From contig CALKWZ010000015.1 of NCBI GenBank assembly GCA_938003985.1, positions 1-25,199 of the forward strand: 25,199 bases of DNA, written 5' to 3'. The translations under genes and the position numbers were made by a program. The notes beneath the pieces were generated by a model. It ran no database searches and was not told the origin of the DNA. It saw only the letters and a list, made by a program, of their open reading frames with translations. The stretch comes from an uncultured Verrucomicrobiota bacterium (lineage in GTDB: Bacteria > Verrucomicrobiota > Kiritimatiellia > CAIQIC01 > Lenti-01). This document shows positions 21,934 through 25,199 of the stretch, one piece after another (position 1 is the stretch's first letter; each line of letters starts with the position of its first letter).

Positions 21934-22057
21934 TATGATGATTAATTAATGATCATACATCAGAATTCATGTGCATATGCGCAATATGCTCACATGCAGG
22001 TTGATATATAATATCCGGCATCAAATTACTTCAGATCATCATTAATTAATCATCATA
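21934..22057. repeat. AT-rich element with 20-base inverted repeats and nested hairpins
   Basis: The 20 bases at 21934-21953 (core ATTAATTAAT) recur as an exact inverted copy at 22038-22057. Each copy is itself a near-palindrome. Between them lie a hairpin (CATGT 21968-21972 plus GCATAT 21973-21978 with ATATGC 21984-21989 plus ACATG 21992-21996) and a second one (TTGAT 22001-22005 with ATCAA 22020-22024, inner GATAT 22003-22007 with ATATC 22011-22015), the latter enclosing a consensus TATAAT (22007-22012). The element is about 70% AT by eye in otherwise GC-rich DNA. It sits between the divergent efp and rdgC genes and could be a MITE-like insertion or paired operator sites. The GC-rich flank at 22058-22224 shows only the rdgC Shine-Dalgarno. 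Confidence 0.8.
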
Positions 22058-22224
22058 TGTTATCGGGAGGGGGATTGAGTCGCGAGGCGGGAATCGTCGA
22101 GCTGGCCCGCAGGCGGGAGAATGGTTGCGGTGTGCGGGGCCCGTCCGGCGGCCAGTTCGCGGTTGCCAAGGGCGGACGGGGTTGGCATACAGGGCGGGAA
22201 CGTTTTGCCCAAGGAGATCGGACC

Positions 22225-23331
22225 ATGCCGTTTGAAAGTGGATCGGTGAGTTTTCGCATGCTGGAATTGCCGCGGACGTTTCCGGAGAATTATGCGGAAA
22301 AATTCGCGGCGCACCGGGCCGGCCCGCTGGACGCGGTGGGCGCGGGCGAGCAGCGCGGCTGGGTCACGGGCCGGCATTTGCTGGATTCCAAGATCACGGA
22401 AGAGTCGGCGCTGCACGCGGGCTGGGTGCGCCTGGCGCTGCGCCAGGCGGAACGCAAGGTGCCGGCGGCGCTGCTGAAAGCCGAATGCCGGATGGAAGAA
22501 CTGGCCGTCCAGGCCGCGGAGGGCAAAGCCTATCTCAAGGCCAAGCAGCGCGCGGAAATCCGCCAGTCCGTGACGGAACGCCTGTTGCCGAACATGCCGC
22601 CGCAGCTGCGGGCGATTCCGTTCGTCTACAAGCCGGGCGCGACGCACCTCTACGTGACGGCGCTGGCGACCGCGCCGCTCGACGTGTTTTCCGCCGCGCT
22701 GGCGTCCACCCTGGGGTTCAGCGGCGAGCCCGCCACCCCCGAGGTACTCGGACGGCGGCTGAAGAAGGTCGATCTGCGCGACGTGCCCGGCGCCAGTTTT
22801 TCGCCGGAGATGGAAAACGAGGCCATGGAAGCCGCGCCGGGCCGCGAATTCCTGACCTGGCTGTGGTTCAAGGCGGAAACGCAGCACGGAAAGGTCGCTT
22901 TGGCCGACGGCCGGGATCTGGGCGTGCTGGTGGAAGGTCCGCTGACGTTCACGCACGAGGGCAACGGCGCCCACGCGGCGGTGCTCAAGAAAGGCGCGCC
23001 GGAAAACAGTCTCGAGGCCAAGACCTGTCTGCTGGGCGGCAAGAAGCTCAAGGAAGCCAAGGTCACGTTCGCGCTCGACGAGCAGAACGTCTGGTCGTTC
23101 GGTCTCGAAGCCGACGAATTCCTGGTCCGGGGCCTGAAACTGCCGCAGGGCGAGGGCCAGATCGACGCCGTCAGCCGGTTCCAGGAGCGGATGATTTTCC
23201 TGGAACAGTGGCGCGAGATGTTCCTGGACCTGTTCGGGGCGTTCACGGCGCTGCGGACGGATGCCCGCAAGTGGAAAAACGCGCTGGCGGACGTCCGGGC
23301 CTGGGTCAAGGATCGCCCCAGCCGGCGCTGA
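22225..23331 (+). CDS. rdgC: Recombination-associated protein RdgC
   Basis: RdgC forms a ring on double-stranded DNA and restrains RecA; in E. coli it matters when replication restart fails. The 368-residue product is longer than E. coli RdgC (303). It opens MPFESGSVSFRML and contains family blocks GWVTGRHLLDSKI, KVPAALLKAE, PFVYKPGATHLYVTA, EFLTWLWFKAE and a long helical C-terminus with FQERMIFLEQWREMF. The start at 22225 is fixed by AAGGAGAT six bases upstream; the frame is open to 22057, but the added 56 residues are low-complexity. It is monocistronic, with a long leader that may begin in the AT-rich element. The 147-base gap after it has only a weak hairpin near 23360. Confidence 0.9.
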   Translation: MPFESGSVSFRMLELPRTFPENYAEKFAAHRAGPLDAVGAGEQRGWVTGRHLLDSKITEESALHAGWVRLALRQAERKVPAALLKAECRMEELAVQAAEGKAYLKAKQRAEIRQSVTERLLPNMPPQLRAIPFVYKPGATHLYVTALATAPLDVFSAALASTLGFSGEPATPEVLGRRLKKVDLRDVPGASFSPEMENEAMEAAPGREFLTWLWFKAETQHGKVALADGRDLGVLVEGPLTFTHEGNGAHAAVLKKGAPENSLEAKTCLLGGKKLKEAKVTFALDEQNVWSFGLEADEFLVRGLKLPQGEGQIDAVSRFQERMIFLEQWREMFLDLFGAFTALRTDARKWKNALADVRAWVKDRPSRR

Positions 23332-23478
23332 CAAGCCCCGCAAGCCCGCATGGCCGTTGGCGGATCCCCGCCGGTAAACCGTTCCATTTTTCTTGCCGCA
23401 TTTCGCTTTTTATTGTCTCCGCCGAAGCGTAGATCTTGACGATAACGGAATAGTGCACCCACCCAGCGGAGAGAAGCG

Positions 23479-25199
23479 ATGAAGAAGGTCCTGAAGATCG
23501 GATTAACGGCGTTCCTGGCGATGGTCGGAATTGCCTCGGCCGCGAACTACGGCGTGTTCGTCGGCTTGAACCAATATGGCTATATCGATTCGTCGAGCTG
23601 GCTGGACGGCTGCGTGCCGGACGCGATGCACATGTACACGAACGCGACGCAGCGCGGCAGCTGGACGGCGGGCAATTCGCAGGTCCTGACGAATGCGCTG
23701 GGCACGCGCGTGCGCATCCGCCAGGCCATTTCGAACTACGCGGCCACGGCGGTTTCGGGCGATACGTTCCTGTATTTCCACTCCAGCCACGGCGGCAACG
23801 ACGACTGGCCGTACAGCACGTCGGTTTATCTGTGCGCCTACGACGCAGATTACAGCGACATGCTGCTGGCGCAGGATCTGGCGAAGTTCGCGACCGGCGT
23901 GAAGGTCGTCGTCATGGTCGATGCCTGCCACTCGGGCGGCTTGTTCCAATCCAAGGCCGCGGGCACGCGCAGCTTGGCCGCGGCGGAGCCGGGGTCGTGG
24001 GATCTGGCGGCGCGCGTGACGGAACTGATGGAAGCCGACCGCGCGGCGAAGATCGCCCGCGGCGTGAAGGGCGTGGACAAGCTGATTTCCGCCAGCGAAA
24101 TCGGCTGGGTGACGGCGGCCAACTACGACCAGTATTCGTGGGACGACACGGACGGCGGCGCGTTCACCACGGCGGCGATCGCCGGCTGGACCAACGGCAC
24201 CTGCGACAACGCGACCTACGGCAACCAGGACGGCTATGCGTCGTTCTATGAGCTGTGGAACTACGCCAAGGACATCGCGATCGGCTATCCCGGCGAGACC
24301 GATCCCTACGACGGCACGAGCTACGAGACGGACGCGCAGGCCTTCAATACCAACGTGCTGAAGAACGCGATCGCCGGCATCGCTGGCGACGGCCCCGTGG
24401 CCGACCGGCCGCCGACCCTCGCGCTGGATCCCGCCGGCACGAACAAGACCGTCGCTTTCGACGTTCCGATCAGCTTCGCGGTGACGGCGACGGACGGCGA
24501 CGGCCTGGCGGTGGCCCTGTCCGCCTCCGGCCTGCCGGCCGGCGCGACGGCTCCTGCCGCCAACGGCACGGGAACCGCGACGACCACCTTCAACTGGACC
24601 CCGACGGAAGCGCAGATCGGCGTCCACCAGTTCACGTTCTCCGCCACCGACGACGACGGCACGACCGTCCAGGGCGTGAAGATCACGGTCACCGACGGCA
24701 GCACGGCCGCGGACCTGCTCATTTCGGAATACATCGAAGGCTCGAGCAACAACAAGGCCGTGGAAATCTTCAACGGCACGGGCGCGGCCGTCGATCTGGC
24801 GGCGGGAAGCTACGCCGTGCGGCTGTACGCCAACGGCGCGGCTGCGCCCTCGGCGACCATCAACCTGACCGGCACCCTGGCCAACGGCGACGTGTACGTC
24901 GTGGCCAATCCGAGCGCCAACGCCGCCATTTTGGCCCAGGCCGACCAGACCTCCGGCAGCCTGACGCACAACGGCAACGACGCGGTGGCCCTGGCCAAGG
25001 GCGGCGTCGATCTCGACGTCGTCGGCACGATCGGCGTCAACGTCACCAACATCGTCGACGTCACCAAGGTCCGCTTGAGCTCGGTCAGCGCGGGCAATAC
25101 GACCTATACGCCGGCGGAGTGGGACAACTACGCGCTGGACACCACGGGTTATCTCGGCAGCCACGTCTTCGGCGGCGGCGGCGCGACGACCTCGGCGCC
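23479..25199 (+). CDS. Secreted caspase-like (C14) peptidase with Ig-like and lamin-tail domains, 3'-partial
   Basis: The frame is open from ATG 23479 to the window end (573 codons). Residues about 1-21 form a signal peptide (cleavage near ASA-ANYG). Residues about 22-300 are a caspase-fold domain with the catalytic pair His104 (in LYFHSSHGG) and Cys150 (in VVMVDACHSGG). A beta-rich Ig/cadherin-like domain follows (about 310-410; TATDGDG, FNWTPTEAQIG, FSATDDDG), then a lamin-tail-like domain (about 415-520; LISEYIEGSSNNKAVEIFN and LANGDVYVVANPS). It is thus exported and likely acts at the surface or outside; prokaryotic C14 peptidases usually cleave after basic residues. GGAGAG lies upstream as Shine-Dalgarno. 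The C-terminus, perhaps a sorting domain, is missing. Confidence 0.88.
   Translation, partial: MKKVLKIGLTAFLAMVGIASAANYGVFVGLNQYGYIDSSSWLDGCVPDAMHMYTNATQRGSWTAGNSQVLTNALGTRVRIRQAISNYAATAVSGDTFLYFHSSHGGNDDWPYSTSVYLCAYDADYSDMLLAQDLAKFATGVKVVVMVDACHSGGLFQSKAAGTRSLAAAEPGSWDLAARVTELMEADRAAKIARGVKGVDKLISASEIGWVTAANYDQYSWDDTDGGAFTTAAIAGWTNGTCDNATYGNQDGYASFYELWNYAKDIAIGYPGETDPYDGTSYETDAQAFNTNVLKNAIAGIAGDGPVADRPPTLALDPAGTNKTVAFDVPISFAVTATDGDGLAVALSASGLPAGATAPAANGTGTATTTFNWTPTEAQIGVHQFTFSATDDDGTTVQGVKITVTDGSTAADLLISEYIEGSSNNKAVEIFNGTGAAVDLAAGSYAVRLYANGAAAPSATINLTGTLANGDVYVVANPSANAAILAQADQTSGSLTHNGNDAVALAKGGVDLDVVGTIGVNVTNIVDVTKVRLSSVSAGNTTYTPAEWDNYALDTTGYLGSHVFGGGGATTSA

Noticed and set aside
21934..22057. 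AT-rich palindrome as a replication origin.
   Set aside because: No DnaA-box (TTATNCACA) cluster, and no dnaA, dnaN or parAB nearby.
22057..22224. Upstream extension of the rdgC frame to an ATG inside the AT-rich element.
   Set aside because: The added 56 residues are low-complexity, the RdgC family begins at MPFESG, and a strong Shine-Dalgarno sits before 22225.
23353..23390. Hairpin GGCGG/CCGCC with a later T-run as the rdgC terminator.
   Set aside because: The stem is only 5 bases and the T-run is about 20 bases away, too far for an intrinsic terminator.
1..25199. CRISPR array, tRNA, rRNA, insertion sequence with transposase.
   Set aside because: No regularly spaced repeats, no cloverleaf, no rRNA blocks and no transposase-like protein were found.

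Overview
The window is GC-rich Gram-negative DNA, densely packed on both strands. A lipid A and envelope toolkit (LpxD, OmpH/Skp, MurJ, two LpxL-type acyltransferases), a large DUF2723 GT-C/TPR protein, a CpXC protein, a secreted protein with an 'FFRI'-type tail and a secreted caspase with a lamin-tail domain together suggest a PVC-superphylum bacterium (Kiritimatiellota, Lentisphaerota or Verrucomicrobiota). That assignment is inference: there is no rRNA or universal marker here. The first 38 bases are not biological. Positions 5-38 are an Illumina TruSeq read-2 adapter, so the left edge is an assembly artefact that truncates the first gene.

Layout. 39-1164 (minus): an atypical Ser/Thr kinase followed by a truncated membrane-anchored Pro/Ala-rich protein. 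1296-11912 (plus): CpXC protein, nth, murJ, then ompH-lpxD, a DUF2723 GT-C/TPR giant and srkA, then a separately promoted secreted protein and a Nudix hydrolase. 12097-12795 (minus): a COG2426-type membrane protein. 12974-13690 (plus): an ankyrin lipoprotein, ending tail to tail with folE and an exported protein (13692-14902, minus). 15019-17928 (plus): two LpxL-like acyltransferases, a MazG-like pyrophosphatase and a HAD phosphatase. 17929-18670: a non-coding, hairpin-rich stretch plus a DUF3024 gene on the minus strand, which looks like an inserted islet. 18787-19673 (plus): yjbQ and a Nudix gene. 19687-21755 (minus): a small membrane protein, epmA and efp. 21934-22057: an AT-rich nested inverted repeat. 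22225-23331 (plus): rdgC. 23479 to the end (plus): a secreted caspase-like protein, cut by the window edge.

How the genes work together. Most of the window serves envelope building: lipid II flipping (MurJ), outer-membrane protein chaperoning (OmpH), lipid A assembly (LpxD and LpxL-like), possible protein glycosylation (DUF2723), a membrane exporter-like protein, and exported or lipid-anchored proteins. A second theme is housekeeping and quality control: Nth for DNA repair, RdgC for RecA control, MazG and Nudix proteins for nucleotide pools, and EF-P with its modifier EpmA for polyproline translation.

The most interesting signals are non-coding. Eight gene starts share a layout of a TTG-type -35, a 17-18 bp spacer, a -10-like hexamer and only 6-9 bases before the start codon, with little or no Shine-Dalgarno. 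This implies leaderless mRNAs. The hairpin-rich stretch after the HAD gene is a candidate structured RNA, possibly a remnant of a mobile element. The AT-rich repeat before rdgC and the 102-base imperfect hairpin at 11938-12039 look like mobile or regulatory elements.
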